From Bacillota bacterium (GTDB taxonomy: Bacteria > Bacillota > Negativicutes > Sporomusales > Sporomusaceae), in NCBI GenBank assembly GCA_017889705.1, contig JAGGAB010000003.1, positions 62,001 through 126,000 on the forward strand: a stretch of 64,000 bases of DNA, written 5' to 3'. The position numbers and the translations under genes are program-made. Below the pieces are notes generated by a model. That model ran no database searches. It had not been told where the DNA came from and worked only from the letters and a program-made list of their open reading frames with translations. Shown piece after piece: positions 1-8,128 of this stretch; the stretch's first letter is position 1; the number at the start of each line of letters is the position of its first letter.

Positions 1-7
1 ATTTTGA

Positions 8-865
8 TTAGACATCTTTTACCCCCAGCTTTTCAATTAGAATCCGCCCTTTTTCAGAGGCTGCCGGAATAAAACCATGCTTCGCAAAAATCGCCTGTCC
101 TTCATCCGAACAAATAAAATTCACATAGTCATCAGCTAACGCACGATCCTTGGCATATTTCATCACACCGATAGTAAAAATCAGCGGCCCGGGTGGGAAA
201 AGTTCTTCGGGTATAGGAAACACTTCCACTTGTCCGGCAAATCTCTCCATACAGGTTAGCCGCCTTTCCACAATCGAAGCCGCCCCTTCGCCACTTATAA
301 TTTTGGACATCATCTTAACAACACAGCTTTCCTTCTCAATCATATTTTTGAGAACTGCGCCGTCAATGCCGGCTTTTTTGAGAATACCCATAACAGCATC
401 ACCACCCGGTGGCGATGCCCCTAATGGCAGGATAACACGAACTCCCGGACGTGCCAAATCCTGCACTGTTTGGATTCCCGCCGGATTGCCAAGAGGAGTG
501 ATTATTACATACTCGGTAAAACACAAAGGCTTAAAATACAGCATTTTTTCAGCAGTTCTCAAGCTTTTTGCCAGTTGCAGCACCCTTCCGGCAAAAACCT
601 CGGTTACGGCGCCGCCTAATAGTGATTTTCCCAGTGCAGCTGCAAAAGCTCCTGTGTAATTGATCTTGATACCATTTCGCTGTTCATACAAATTATTAAC
701 CTCGTTGAAAGCTTCCGACAATCCTCCGCAAGACCAAACTTGCAGTGAATCAGACTGGAAGCGCCCCGCATACAGAAGACCGGGTGTTAGCGCCGCAGCA
801 ACAACGGAAGCTATGCCCGCTTTAAGAAATGTCCTGCGCTTTACCCCATCTTTTTTATCTTCCAT
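8..865 (-). CDS. ModA-like extracellular solute-binding protein, Tat signal
   Basis: A 285-residue periplasmic binding protein of the type 2 (molybdate/tungstate ModA-like) fold. The N-terminus has KRRTFLKAG at residues 9-17, a twin-arginine signal, followed by a hydrophobic stretch and an A-G cleavage region near residue 34. The body starts with a VWSCGGL strand resembling the ModA/WtpA opening, and ends with the usual SDEGQAIFAKHGF segment of this family (about 250-265). It would capture an anion, most likely an oxyanion, outside the inner membrane. No permease or ATPase gene is visible; downstream genes lie beyond the left edge. The ligand is inferred from the fold only. A tungstate link to the AOR locus 8 kb away is attractive but unproven. 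Confidence 0.8.
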   Translation of the reverse strand: MEDKKDGVKRRTFLKAGIASVVAAALTPGLLYAGRFQSDSLQVWSCGGLSEAFNEVNNLYEQRNGIKINYTGAFAAALGKSLLGGAVTEVFAGRVLQLAKSLRTAEKMLYFKPLCFTEYVIITPLGNPAGIQTVQDLARPGVRVILPLGASPPGGDAVMGILKKAGIDGAVLKNMIEKESCVVKMMSKIISGEGAASIVERRLTCMERFAGQVEVFPIPEELFPPGPLIFTIGVMKYAKDRALADDYVNFICSDEGQAIFAKHGFIPAASEKGRILIEKLGVKDV

Positions 866-1045
866 AATAATACTCCCTTCGCACAGCTATTTAGCAGATT
901 TTAAGTGACCTTTATATGTATGATCGCTTAGTATAAATTTAATATATATGCAAGTAAAATTTATTCTATAATCACTTATTAAATCCTGCTAAAAAGCAAC
1001 TATTTTGTGCTCTCAAGAGTCGAACCAGGATACAAGACGAAAAAT

Positions 1046-1078
1046 TAAGTATCCCACAGCTTAGCTGCAGGATACTAT
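1046..1078 (-). terminator. Probable intrinsic terminator of the arsM-arsN2 operon
   Basis: A 7-bp stem AGTATCC/GGATACT (1048-1054 with 1070-1076) encloses a smaller CAGC-TTA-GCTG hairpin. On the minus strand it is followed by TTAATTTTTC. It sits 26 bases past the stop of the acetyltransferase gene, where the operon should end. Confidence 0.6.
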
Positions 1079-1103
1079 ATAGTACATTTAAGACAATTTC
1101 AAC

Positions 1104-1544
1104 TTATTCTAATACGATACTCATACAAGTACTACAAGCAGGACAAGCAGCATTTAACGCCGATTGTTTCAATAAATCTTCCGGTATTTCTTGTCGTTCA
1201 ATAGTTTTAAATCCAAATTCTTTTAGATAGTTTTCTGCCGTTTGCGTCATAAGATATAAGCATTTTATACCTTGCTTGCGCCCTTCAGCAAGTGCAACCT
1301 TAACAAGCTCAGTGGCAATCCCCCGCTGCCGAAACTCAGGGTCACAAGCCAGCGACCGCAACAAGCCCTTGTCCCCGAAACGCTCCATCCCAATTACCGC
1401 TAAGATCTCACTATTGTTACCTAGCACAACCAAGAAATAAATACCATTATCTTCAATGCCGGCAGTTGGCAACCCGACAGTAACAAGTAATTTCTTTATT
1501 CTGGCGAGGTCGTTAGCTGTCGCGTTTCGAATTTTGTAATCCAT
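1104..1544 (-). CDS. arsN2: GNAT N-acetyltransferase, ArsN2-like
   Basis: A 146-residue GNAT acetyltransferase. The acetyl-CoA loop is visible as FRQRGIATELVKVAL (about 83-97), and the fold runs from the IRNATANDLARIKKLL start to the GFKTIER strand. ArsN2-type enzymes accompany arsenic genes and are thought to modify organoarsenical or related substrates. I chose the ATG at 1544, four bases after the arsM stop, because the longer frame would run through the arsM coding region. The C-terminus carries CPACSTC, a cysteine cluster fitting metal or arsenic binding. It is the last gene of the marR-arsM-arsN2 operon. The exact substrate is inference. Confidence 0.8.
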   Translation of the reverse strand: MDYKIRNATANDLARIKKLLVTVGLPTAGIEDNGIYFLVVLGNNSEILAVIGMERFGDKGLLRSLACDPEFRQRGIATELVKVALAEGRKQGIKCLYLMTQTAENYLKEFGFKTIERQEIPEDLLKQSALNAACPACSTCMSIVLE

Positions 1545-1548
1545 TCCG

Positions 1549-2364
1549 TTAATTAGGCTTGCGTGCTCTGATAAAGGCACTGACAATCGCCCCCTCCAGT
1601 TGCACCAACTCTTCTTTCGATAAATGCGCAAACATATCGCCATCTACATCTGCAAACTCATAGACTCGGGTAACCTGGACTTCAATATTTTCGAAGCCGA
1701 CGTTCACCAACTTGCTCTGATATTCGCAGTCACTAAGTGCCCCGGCTATACAACCGGCCCAGGCAATCAAATCCTGCTGTACTGTAAGCGGCAATTCCTT
1801 TTTTAGTACAATGTCTGATACGGCGACCCGCCCACCCGGCTTCAAAACCCGGAAGCATTCTTTTAGCACTTGATCTTTATCAGCCGAAAGGCTAATAACA
1901 CAATTCGAGATAATAACATCTACCGAATTATCCGGGAGCGGAATATCTTCAATATGTCCCTTTAAAAACTCAACATTTGTAATCCCTGATTTTTTCTGGT
2001 TTTGCCTGGCCTCTGCCAGCATTTCATCAGTCATATCCAAACCATATGCCTTACCTGAAGGCCCAACGCGTTTAGCCGAAAGCAAAACATCCAGCCCAGC
2101 GCCACTACCTAAATCCAAAACTATCTCACCTGGGTAAAGCTCTGCCAGCGCGGTTGGATTGCCACACCCAAAAGAAGTGACAACCATATCTGCCGGTAAT
2201 CCCTGCACATCGCTCTCCGAGTATAGATTTCCGGTAATCTTCTGAGTATCCTTGCTCAGGCTAATATCACAGCAGGAACTTCCTGTTCCACTGCAGCAAC
2301 CGGTCCTGCTGCTAATAGCCTTGGCATATTTCTTTCTTACTACCTCTCTGATTGTTTCACTCAC
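1549..2364 (-). CDS. arsM: Arsenite S-adenosylmethionine methyltransferase
   Basis: ArsM methylates As(III) with SAM in the cytoplasm. SAM-binding motif I is [14 protein letters not shown] near residue 80. The cysteines typical of the family are in [15 protein letters not shown] and AGCIAGAL, and an extra cysteine-rich stretch ([11 protein letters not shown]) lies near the N-terminus. The best start is GTG at 2364: AGGAGG lies eight bases upstream, and the product then begins [13 protein letters not shown] as in relatives. This start overlaps the marR stop by eight bases, so the two are probably translationally coupled. Length is 271 residues, normal for the family. Confidence 0.93.
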   Translation of the reverse strand: MSETIREVVRKKYAKAISSRTGCCSGTGSSCCDISLSKDTQKITGNLYSESDVQGLPADMVVTSFGCGNPTALAELYPGEIVLDLGSGAGLDVLLSAKRVGPSGKAYGLDMTDEMLAEARQNQKKSGITNVEFLKGHIEDIPLPDNSVDVIISNCVISLSADKDQVLKECFRVLKPGGRVAVSDIVLKKELPLTVQQDLIAWAGCIAGALSDCEYQSKLVNVGFENIEVQVTRVYEFADVDGDMFAHLSKEELVQLEGAIVSAFIRARKPN

Positions 2365-2860
2365 AATTACAGCCTCCTTCTTCTTGTATACTCCCTGAGC
2401 AGCATTGACTTTCACCAAAACTCATATCGGTATCATTTACTGCTGTAAGCAGATAGGGTAACGCACTCATTACGAGCTCCCGTTTTTCTTCAGGAATCGA
2501 ATGTAATATCCTCTCAAAATATCTTTCCATATTACTATTAATGCCTTGAACCATTTCAGATCCTTTGGCGGTTAACGTAATATTCATATAGCGCCTGTCT
2601 GTCTTATCGATTTGCCTTTCAACCAAGCCGGCATTAACAAGATTATCGACCGTACGGCTCATGGTACTTTTATCAAGATTAAGCAGCTCTGATAATTCAT
2701 TTAATGTTAAGCACTTAGACTTACTGATCTCTACTAAGGTATGGCACTGGGCGATTGTAATCCCGCAGCATGAGGCATCTGCCTTTTGTAGCAAACCTGT
2801 TTTCCGCACACAAAGTTTAACAATTTCCCGAAAAATTTCAGCATTATTTGTATCTGTCAC
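2357..2860 (-). CDS. MarR-family regulator with cysteine motif and Cys-rich tail
   Basis: A 167-residue MarR winged-helix protein. The recognition region is [16 protein letters not shown] and the wing is [13 protein letters not shown]. Cysteines C31, C32 and C39 ([11 protein letters not shown]) match in position a similar motif in the divergent MarR at 7159. The C-terminus ends with a CC...CNC tail. It is the first gene of the arsM operon, so autoregulation and regulation of arsM are likely; the cysteines make As(III) or thiol sensing plausible. The family and DNA-binding fold are clear; the ligand is inference. Confidence 0.88.
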   Translation of the reverse strand: MTDTNNAEIFREIVKLCVRKTGLLQKADASCCGITIAQCHTLVEISKSKCLTLNELSELLNLDKSTMSRTVDNLVNAGLVERQIDKTDRRYMNITLTAKGSEMVQGINSNMERYFERILHSIPEEKRELVMSALPYLLTAVNDTDMSFGESQCCSGSIQEEGGCNCE

Positions 2861-3093
2861 TATAATTACCTCACTTACTCTTTTTGCATTAATTTGTATA
2901 TTATATCTAGATTGTAATACGAAACAGTTTCAATTCGCAACCATTTGTTTTGCATCTATATTAAATATTTACCAAAGATTGACACATAACAATATGCCCC
3001 CTACCTAATGCATTACATAAACTTAGGTCGAGGGCATTACTTTATTTTACTTGCAAAGAAAATAAAACTAAATCGATCTATGCTTCAAACAGA

Positions 3094-3327
3094 TTATCCT
3101 TGTATAAGTGCTTTAATTTCATCTTTACTTGGAACTTTACCTTTTATCTTAACTATGCCATCAATAACAAGTGCCGGTGTTGTCATAACTCCATATGCCA
3201 TAATGTCTTTCATGTTATCCACTTTAACAATGTCAGCAGAAATTCCTAGCTCAGCAGTTGCTTCCATCACGCGTTCTGTAAGCGTATTGCATTTTGCGCA
3301 GCCCATTCCTAATATTTCAATCTTCAT
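3094..3327 (-). CDS. Small thioredoxin-like protein (CAKC)
   Basis: A 77-residue thioredoxin-fold protein of the redox-active disulfide protein 2 type. The active site is GCAKC at residues 9-13, and the cis-Pro region is TTPALVIDG. ATG at 3327 has GGAGGAGAAAG just upstream, so the longer frame is rejected. Such proteins often sit beside ArsP/SO_0444-type permeases and DGC-domain proteins and may deliver electrons or metal-bound thiols. It follows the DGC gene at 3378 by 50 bases and probably belongs to the same transcription unit. Confidence 0.85.
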   Translation of the reverse strand: MKIEILGMGCAKCNTLTERVMEATAELGISADIVKVDNMKDIMAYGVMTTPALVIDGIVKIKGKVPSKDEIKALIQG

Positions 3328-3377
3328 TCTTTCTCCTCCATAAACAGTTATTCTAGTCAACAGTAGATTTTAGAAGT

Positions 3378-3770
3378 TCATTTAGATGTATTCTTATTTA
3401 GGTCATCTTTGATCTTTTCACTGATTTCATTAATAACTTGTTGGGTTACTTCTGTTTTACCTTTTTCCAGGCCCATTTGGGTCAGCACATAGGAAACCGG
3501 AAATATTTCAACATGCTCAAGTACTTTTTTTGCACAAACAACAGGGCAGCCATCAATGACAACAACTTGCTCCGCCTTTTTTGCCACATCAATAAAAGGT
3601 TGCATATGGGCTGCTATTCCTGTAATACAGCTCATACTAGCTTGAGCAACCCCATCACGTCTCAATTTTCTACATGCCTGATCGGCAACTTCTCCAACAT
3701 CTGCACAACCGCCACAAGCATAGATTACCCGTGATACTTCCTGAACTCCGCCACAATTACACCCACTCAT
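3378..3770 (-). CDS. DGC-domain putative zinc-binding protein
   Basis: A 130-residue DGC-domain protein. The signature DGCPVVCAKK lies near residue 88, with further cysteines at CNC (4-6), CGGC (19-22) and SCITG (48). The family is named for the Asp-Gly-Cys motif and the cysteines are thought to bind metal; the biochemical role is not established. A 14-bp perfect palindrome, TTATAATATTATAA, lies 22 bases upstream at 3792-3805. The same palindrome precedes the permease gene at 5203, which suggests shared control by the ArsR encoded between them. Confidence 0.85.
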   Translation of the reverse strand: MSGCNCGGVQEVSRVIYACGGCADVGEVADQACRKLRRDGVAQASMSCITGIAAHMQPFIDVAKKAEQVVVIDGCPVVCAKKVLEHVEIFPVSYVLTQMGLEKGKTEVTQQVINEISEKIKDDLNKNTSK

Positions 3771-3791
3771 AGTAACCCTCCTTTTTGTTTA

Positions 3792-3805
3792 TTATAATAT
3801 TATAA
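3792..3805. promoter_or_regulatory. Palindromic operator candidate, copy 1
   Basis: The perfect 14-bp palindrome TTATAATATTATAA lies just upstream of the DGC gene starting at 3770. An identical copy is at 5237-5250, upstream of the permease gene. ArsR-family operators are usually AT-rich palindromes of this kind, and arsR (3866-4204) lies between the copies. Because the sequence is very AT-rich, overlap with a -10 promoter element is also possible. Confidence 0.55.
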
Positions 3806-3865
3806 AATTATCATATTGTAATTATTTTAATATTAGTATTTTATTCCAAAATTGTCAATATTTTT

Positions 3866-4204
3866 TTACCTTAAAAACTTCAACAAGCTTTGACTTCGAC
3901 CAATCTGTTCGCTCAATGTTTGCTCTGCAGCTTTAAGCAAATTAATTATTGATGGATATGCAATCCAGTATATGACACGCTGGCCGTCTTTGCGTGAATC
4001 GATCATCCCTTGTTTTTTTAGAATACCTAAGTGTTGCGAAAGATTGGACTGCTCAATATCTATTTCCTCGATCATATTACACACGCACAGTTCTCCTTGG
4101 CTAAGCATATGCAAAATCTTAATCCGTACTGGATGACCTAATGTTTTTAGTAGTTCTGCTGTCAATTTAATTACAATATCTTCTGCCAAGCTAAAACCTC
4201 CCAT
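3866..4204 (-). CDS. arsR: ArsR/SmtB-family metalloregulator
   Basis: A 112-residue winged-helix repressor. The metal-binding box ELCVCNM lies near residue 38 in helix 3, the classical As(III)/Sb(III) site of ArsR proteins (Cys-x-Cys). The recognition helix is EQSNLSQHLGILKKQGM, and the wing contains DGQRVIYWI. Binding of trivalent arsenic should release it from DNA. It lies 51 bases downstream of the permease gene and upstream of the DGC and thioredoxin genes on the same strand. Likely sites are the two identical palindromes at 3792 and 5237. Confidence 0.92.
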   Translation of the reverse strand: MGGFSLAEDIVIKLTAELLKTLGHPVRIKILHMLSQGELCVCNMIEEIDIEQSNLSQHLGILKKQGMIDSRKDGQRVIYWIAYPSIINLLKAAEQTLSEQIGRSQSLLKFLR

Positions 4205-4255
4205 GTCTATTAGTATAGAAACACAATTTTACTATAAATTTCAATCCATTCATAA

Positions 4256-5203
4256 TCATATTATGCTATTAAAAAGATAACCTGTAAAGATAATCGCGAT
4301 TGCCATTATGGAGACAAAAATTCCAATAAGTTTTGGTTTTAGTACATTTCGCAGAATAATCATCTCCGGAAAGCTTAATGCAGTCACAGCCATCATGAAT
4401 GCTAACGCCGTTCCAAGACTCATACCTTTTTGAATCAACGCAGTAACTATGGGTATAACACCAGCCGCATTGGAGTATAGTGGAACTCCAATCACTACCG
4501 CCATGGGAACAGCCCAAATATTGTCTTTTCCTGCGTATTGGACTAAAAAGTCTTCTGGTGCATATCCATGGATAAACCCGCCAATACCAATTGCAATAAC
4601 GACATATAACCATACTTTTTTTAGAATTTCTTTGGTATATTCTCGAGCATAAGACAATCTGTCAGCAAAAGTTTGCTCTACAACTTCTGTTTCGCCAACC
4701 TTCATCTCATATACATACTCTTCAACTAAATGCTCTAATTTGGCTTTGCCTATTAGGTAACCAGCAATTATTGCAATAGTAACACCACTAAGAATATAAA
4801 TGGCAGCGACTTTCCAGCCCAACAGTCCCCATAATAATACAATGGCCACTTCATTCACCATCGGCGAAGAGATCAAGAACGAAAAAGTTATTCCAAGTGG
4901 TACTCCTGACTCAATAAACCCGATAAATACCGGAACTGCTGAACAAGAACAAAAAGGAGTGACAATACCAAGCAAAGAGGCTACTATATTTCCATACAAT
5001 TCCCGTTTATGGCTTAATATTTTTTTCGTGCGTTCCGGCGGAAAGTATGAACGTAAAATTGATACCCCAAATATGATGATGGATAACATGAGAAATATTT
5101 TTAAACTGTCATACACGAAGAAATTAAGAGCTTCTCCTAGTGTGGTTCCCGGTACTAAACCCAACCACTGATATACCAATAAATCGGCAATTGCTTTCAG
5201 CAC
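4256..5203 (-). CDS. ArsP/SO_0444-type permease
   Basis: A 315-residue integral membrane protein with about eight hydrophobic segments. The signature TPFCSCSAVPVFIGF lies near residues 82-96 and the second conserved block is PMVNEVAIVLL. Members of this permease family (PF03773) export metals or organoarsenicals; ArsP members act on trivalent methylated arsenicals. The SCS motif and the arsR-arsM context fit such a role, but the substrate is inferred. The gene heads the permease-arsR-DGC-thioredoxin group and is preceded by the palindrome at 5237. Confidence 0.88.
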   Translation of the reverse strand: MLKAIADLLVYQWLGLVPGTTLGEALNFFVYDSLKIFLMLSIIIFGVSILRSYFPPERTKKILSHKRELYGNIVASLLGIVTPFCSCSAVPVFIGFIESGVPLGITFSFLISSPMVNEVAIVLLWGLLGWKVAAIYILSGVTIAIIAGYLIGKAKLEHLVEEYVYEMKVGETEVVEQTFADRLSYAREYTKEILKKVWLYVVIAIGIGGFIHGYAPEDFLVQYAGKDNIWAVPMAVVIGVPLYSNAAGVIPIVTALIQKGMSLGTALAFMMAVTALSFPEMIILRNVLKPKLIGIFVSIMAIAIIFTGYLFNSII

Positions 5204-5236
5204 AAAATCACCTCCTATATATTGTATATTAGCTTT

Positions 5237-5250
5237 TTATAATATTATAA
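5237..5250. promoter_or_regulatory. Palindromic operator candidate, copy 2
   Basis: Identical to the site at 3792: TTATAATATTATAA, here extended by one more complementary base on each side (5236-5251). It ends 33 bases before the permease start codon at 5203, a usual position for a repressor site. Confidence 0.55.
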
Positions 5251-5394
5251 ATCGCGCAATAATAATCTGCAAGACTTTTTTCTCTTATTAGACAAAATAA
5301 CGATCATCGTGCTGCCCTCCCATATTAATAACATATTCTGTTACTATTAAATATTCCCCTTACCTTATAGTAATTGCGAAAAATATCTTGACAT

Positions 5395-5419
5395 AAAAAA
5401 ACTCGCCAAACGGCGAGTT
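5395..5419 (-). terminator. Intrinsic terminator after the DGC-glutaredoxin operon
   Basis: An 8-bp stem AACTCGCC/GGCGAGTT (5400-5407 with 5412-5419) has a four-base loop. On the minus strand it is followed by a run of T residues. It lies 65 bases downstream of the stop of the gene ending at 5485. Confidence 0.8.
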
Positions 5420-5484
5420 CTTTATCTTTGCTTATTTCTTTATCAGTCCTTATTGGTTGACACACGGTCAACTGCTTAGACTTG

Positions 5485-6261
5485 TCAGCCTTTGCCTTCG
5501 TTGTCACCAATTTGTATGACAACCCCGTCTTTGACAACAACAGGTACCTTATCTGAACCATATTTGTCATGACATAGCTTCTTGGCCCACACATTTATGC
5601 TTGTGTTGACTTCCTGAAATTGAATACCTTTGTCCTTGTATTCTTGTAACACCTTAGCACAGAACGGACAGCCATTTTTCGTGTAAATCACAATTCCATC
5701 TACATGGTGCTCACCACTAATATGCAAAGCATCGTCATGTACCATGTCACGACTACCACTCTCACACCCACATTCACAACTGCTGCCACTACAACCGCAA
5801 TCGCAGGTTCCCTGATCACAACTATGATTCTGAGCCATCTTGGCTTTCTCATACATGGCCGCCAAGGAATCCACCACATGGGTCACAATACCAGACACTT
5901 TTTCAAGTTCAGCCAAATATTGCGGAGTTGAAAACGCGTTTGGCTCAGTAGTGACAAGAGCTTCTTGCTCGCCAATAAGCTCACCTATATTTACTCCAAC
6001 AATAGGTTTAAAGCAATATTTTTCGACAGCTTTTCTGGCACAAGCTTTTGTACAGCCGTCAATAGTAATCGTAGGATGATTTAAGGAAAATTTCTTTTCA
6101 CTAGCAGTACCGATAAGCAGACGCGGCAAGCTAATTGTAGCTACCTGCCCGGCTCGCTGTTGGTGTACAATACTTGCAGCAACAGCACGCGAAATATAAC
6201 CGCCCAGACATTCGCTGCCACAGCAAGCAATAAGGCCAATCGGTTTCGGGTGCATTAACAT
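5485..6261 (-). CDS. DGC domain fused to glutaredoxin through a Cys-rich linker
   Basis: A 258-residue fusion. Residues 1-130 are a DGC domain (ACCGSECLGG near 13-22; DGCTKACARK near 68). Residues about 146-165 are an unusual linker with seven cysteines in C-x-C spacing. Residues about 186-258 are a glutaredoxin-like domain with YTKNGCPFC and the cis-Pro region DKVPVVVKDG. The linker could bind several soft metal ions and the glutaredoxin could reduce or relay them; this is inference. The gene overlaps the upstream DGC gene by seven bases, so co-translation is likely. No in-frame TGA was needed: the active site is encoded as Cys, not selenocysteine. Confidence 0.85.
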   Translation of the reverse strand: MLMHPKPIGLIACCGSECLGGYISRAVAASIVHQQRAGQVATISLPRLLIGTASEKKFSLNHPTITIDGCTKACARKAVEKYCFKPIVGVNIGELIGEQEALVTTEPNAFSTPQYLAELEKVSGIVTHVVDSLAAMYEKAKMAQNHSCDQGTCDCGCSGSSCECGCESGSRDMVHDDALHISGEHHVDGIVIYTKNGCPFCAKVLQEYKDKGIQFQEVNTSINVWAKKLCHDKYGSDKVPVVVKDGVVIQIGDNEGKG

Positions 6262-6668
6262 TTTTGTGCCCCCTTTATCGCATTGTTTACATCAGCTATA
6301 AGACTGCAGGCGATTTCACCAACTTGGCTTTCACCAGTTTGGGTTAAGTTAACTGCATCACCCAAACTTGCCATGTCAAAGCCTGCCACCAGAGTATCTA
6401 CCGCATATTCTGCAGCAATATCACCTCCGATTATTTCGACAACATTGGAAGCACATTCTTTGAAGCAACCATTGATGATAATACATGGCGTATCTGTTAT
6501 TCTTTGTACTGCCTCAATTTCCCCATTTACTAAATAAGATAACCCAAGTATTTCTGTATTCTTGCCTGCCGTTGTGGCTACCTGTAAAGCTATTTTCTGC
6601 GTCATTAGGCCATAAACCGAATCAATGCCACAACACGGAATAATAACAGGTGCTTTCTTATCCAACAT
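6255..6668 (-). CDS. DGC-domain putative zinc-binding protein
   Basis: A 137-residue stand-alone DGC-domain protein, third of the family in this island. IPCCGIDSVYG lies near residue 10 and NGCFKECASNVVE near residue 67, where the DGC motif has become NGC. It overlaps the downstream DGC-glutaredoxin fusion by seven bases. Function is not established for the family; the cysteines suggest binding of zinc or another thiophilic metal. Confidence 0.82.
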   Translation of the reverse strand: MLDKKAPVIIPCCGIDSVYGLMTQKIALQVATTAGKNTEILGLSYLVNGEIEAVQRITDTPCIIINGCFKECASNVVEIIGGDIAAEYAVDTLVAGFDMASLGDAVNLTQTGESQVGEIACSLIADVNNAIKGAQKC

Positions 6669-6735
6669 ACATCCTCCCCCAACATATTCAATTATAAAAA
6701 AAACGGTAATAGCAGGTTGTACTTATGCCAAAAAT

Positions 6736-6966
6736 TTAACTAAACTTCTCTGGCCCACGCATCCGCCTTGAAGCCAAATCACACTCTTTGATCATTAAAG
6801 TTTGTTCTGCAGTCAAAGGCTTTCCCTCTTCGATTTGGGGTTCAATATAATAATAGCAGTCAGACTTATCGATAGTTACGTCTATCTCAAACTTATACTT
6901 AAAACACCATAACGAACCATCACTTGATAGATTAGCAATCCCGCAAGAAAAACACTGTGCCGACAC
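6736..6966 (-). CDS. Small cysteine-containing protein, unknown function
   Basis: A 76-residue soluble protein with CFSCG at residues 5-9 and further cysteines at WC (21), SDC (36) and KEC. It has no membrane segment or signal. The spacing could form a small metal site, but I do not recognise the family. It is the first gene of the 6966-to-5485 group, about 70 bases upstream of the DGC genes. It is divergent from the MarR gene at 7159, so the shared 190-base region probably holds both promoters. Confidence 0.65.
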   Translation of the reverse strand: MSAQCFSCGIANLSSDGSLWCFKYKFEIDVTIDKSDCYYYIEPQIEEGKPLTAEQTLMIKECDLASRRMRGPEKFS

Positions 6967-7092
6967 ATTAATCCCCGCCTTTCTTATTTCAATCCACTAG
7001 GCTTGGCAGTGCACGCAGTAATATATATATTTACATTAATTCCAATTATAGGTATAATTAAATTATATCATCAACTGTTTACATGGTCAACA

Positions 7093-7125
7093 GTATATAA
7101 TTCCAACCTGTATATAATTCCAACC
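7093..7125. repeat. Tandem 16-bp direct repeat in a divergent promoter region
   Basis: GTATATAATTCCAACC occurs at 7093-7108 and again at 7110-7125, a 17-base period. It lies 34 bases upstream of the MarR start at 7159 and in the region shared with the divergent operon. Tandem copies at this place suggest regulator binding, possibly by the MarR itself. Confidence 0.55.
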
Positions 7126-7158
7126 ACATTACATTCCACATGAAAGCTGGTCGATAAA

Positions 7159-7611
7159 ATGTCAACAGAACCTGCAAACATTTCAATCATTAGAAATACT
7201 ATAAAAGTTTTCATAAGAAGTTTAGGCGTATTAGAAGGCAAAAAAACTTTTTGCTATGATTGCACTTATGCTCAGTGCCACGTAATATGGGAAACCGCAC
7301 AGGAAACTAAAATTTCGGTAAATGAACTTGCCACACGGCTAAATATAAGTAAGAGCGCCGTAAGCAGAACAGTGGATGATTTGGTAAACAAAGGCCACCT
7401 TGTGCGTAATCCCAATCCTTCTGACCGCCGCTATGTAGATATTGAACTCACGGAGAAGGGGCGTCAGGCGTATCAAGAAATAGAGCGAAACTCACGCCAC
7501 TATTTCGAAGCTATTTTAGAAAGCATTCCAAAAAGCAAACGTGATACAACACTAGAGGGAATCCAAATCTTTAGTTCTGCTCTATATCAAGTCTTAAAAA
7601 GATTGAAATAA
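7159..7611 (+). CDS. MarR-family regulator with conserved Cys motif
   Basis: A 150-residue winged-helix regulator. The recognition region is LNISKSAVSRTVDDLV and the wing DPRS-type segment is PSDRRYVDIELT. FCYDCTYAQCH (C32, C35, C40) aligns with [11 protein letters not shown] of the MarR at 2357; the AQCH core is shared. It is transcribed away from the DGC operon and is followed by a strong terminator. It probably regulates the divergent operon and itself in response to a thiophilic metalloid or oxidant; ligand unproven. Confidence 0.88.
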   Translation: MSTEPANISIIRNTIKVFIRSLGVLEGKKTFCYDCTYAQCHVIWETAQETKISVNELATRLNISKSAVSRTVDDLVNKGHLVRNPNPSDRRYVDIELTEKGRQAYQEIERNSRHYFEAILESIPKSKRDTTLEGIQIFSSALYQVLKRLK

Positions 7612-7655
7612 AATAACCGCAAGATGAGACGCAACTCATCTTACGGTTATTTTTG
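7612..7655. terminator. Bidirectional intrinsic terminator
   Basis: AATAACCG-x-AAGATGAG pairs with CTCATCTT-x-CGGTTATT around the loop ACGCAA, with T-runs on the plus side and A-runs on the other. It separates the convergent MarR gene (ends 7611) and the YnfA-like gene (ends 7664). Confidence 0.88.
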
Positions 7656-7663
7656 TTATTTCA

Positions 7664-7993
7664 TCACCTAGGCCAGTACATAATTACCAGCACACCCACT
7701 AACGATATTACTCCGCCAATTATATCGAACTTATCTGGCACAACCTTATCTATGCCCCATCCCCATAATATAGACAAAGCAATAAACACACCGCCATATG
7801 CAGCATAAACTCTTCCAAAGTTTGCAGGTTGCAATGTCGGTATTATCCCATACAAGGTAAGAATAATTGCGCCTGCGATTGCATAGGAAATACTTTTCCC
7901 TTCTCGCAGCCATAGCCAAATCAAGTACCCTCCACCAATTTCGAATAAACCTGCAAGAATAAAATACCCCATAGATTTTACAAATTCCATCAC
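7664..7993 (-). CDS. YnfA/UPF0060-family small membrane protein
   Basis: A 109-residue protein with four transmembrane helices. It matches the UPF0060/YnfA pattern: [18 protein letters not shown] in the first half and [23 protein letters not shown] in the second, ending with a VLVIMYWP helix. The family resembles small multidrug-resistance transporters; function in most bacteria is unknown. A second ATG directly follows the first, so the start could be one codon later. It is not obviously part of the neighbouring operons. Confidence 0.9.
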   Translation of the reverse strand: MMEFVKSMGYFILAGLFEIGGGYLIWLWLREGKSISYAIAGAIILTLYGIIPTLQPANFGRVYAAYGGVFIALSILWGWGIDKVVPDKFDIIGGVISLVGVLVIMYWPR

Positions 7994-8128
7994 GGCCTCC
8001 GTTACTGATAATCATTTTCATTTAATTTTATCATAACTGGGCGATTTTAGCCATCCATGTTATTTTTCATAGAAAAACACTTTGCAAATCGCCTTAGCAA
8101 TCTGCAAAGTGTCTATTGAAACAAATAA

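Noticed and set aside
5485-6261. Selenocysteine in the glutaredoxin domain
   Set aside because: Some related small redox proteins use TGA, but here the active site is CPFC encoded by Cys codons and no in-frame TGA occurs.
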